From contig CAIYFE010000086.1 in NCBI GenBank assembly GCA_903925445.1, forward strand, positions 1 to 6,885: a DNA stretch of 6,885 bases, given 5' to 3'. Positions 6,876-6,885 of this stretch are shown one piece after another. Source of the stretch: an uncultured Burkholderiales bacterium (lineage in GTDB: Bacteria; Pseudomonadota; Gammaproteobacteria; Burkholderiales; Burkholderiaceae_C). Under the pieces are notes generated by a model. It was not told the DNA's origin. It ran no database searches and saw nothing but the letters and a program-made list of their open reading frames with translations. A program made the position numbers and the translations under genes. The first letter of the stretch is position 1; each line of letters opens with the position of its first letter.

Positions 6876-6885
6876 CTAGCCGCAC

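Overview
The window suggests a betaproteobacterium of the Burkholderiales, probably the Comamonadaceae (Limnohabitans/Rhodoferax-like). The reasons are the tandem cyanophycin synthetase genes with a divergent ABC transporter beside them, the moderately high GC, and the heavy use of TTG and CAA codons. The genus is inference from style, not proof.

Layout. Positions 1-1592 (minus strand) hold the first 530 codons of an ABC exporter-type protein. It has an unusual N-terminal soluble domain and a four-cysteine knuckle, and the window ends just before its Walker A motif. A 166-bp divergent intergenic region (1593-1758) contains a candidate promoter for the transporter, a perfect 8-bp dyad and a possible short leader ORF that ends 3 nt before the next gene. 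Positions 1759-3993 (plus) encode a 744-residue cyanophycin synthetase paralogue, here called CphA'. It keeps the N and ATP-grasp domains, but its Mur-ligase-like domain has lost the P-loop lysine and the C-terminal lobe. Positions 3993-6566 (plus) encode a full-length 857-residue cyanophycin synthetase (CphA). Its start codon overlaps the cphA' stop by one base (TGATG). Positions 6567-6885 contain no intact gene. They hold a small stem-loop, a long symmetric hairpin that looks like a bidirectional terminator, and on the minus strand a short UmuD-like coding remnant interrupted by a stop and an apparent frameshift.

How the genes work together. Cyanophycin is a nitrogen and carbon reserve polymer with a poly-Asp backbone and Arg on each side chain. 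CphA has both ATP-dependent ligase sites, ATP-grasp for Asp and Mur-like for Arg, so it should make the polymer. CphA' has only the ATP-grasp site intact, like cyanobacterial CphA2. It also keeps an HxxEH metallopeptidase-like motif in its N domain, where CphA reads HALET. The pair therefore looks complementary: CphA' may supply primers or polymerise dipeptides, and CphA performs full synthesis. The translational overlap suggests the two proteins are made in a fixed ratio. The transporter is plausibly part of the same module, but its substrate cannot be read from the sequence. No cyanophycinase or isoaspartyl dipeptidase gene is present in the window.
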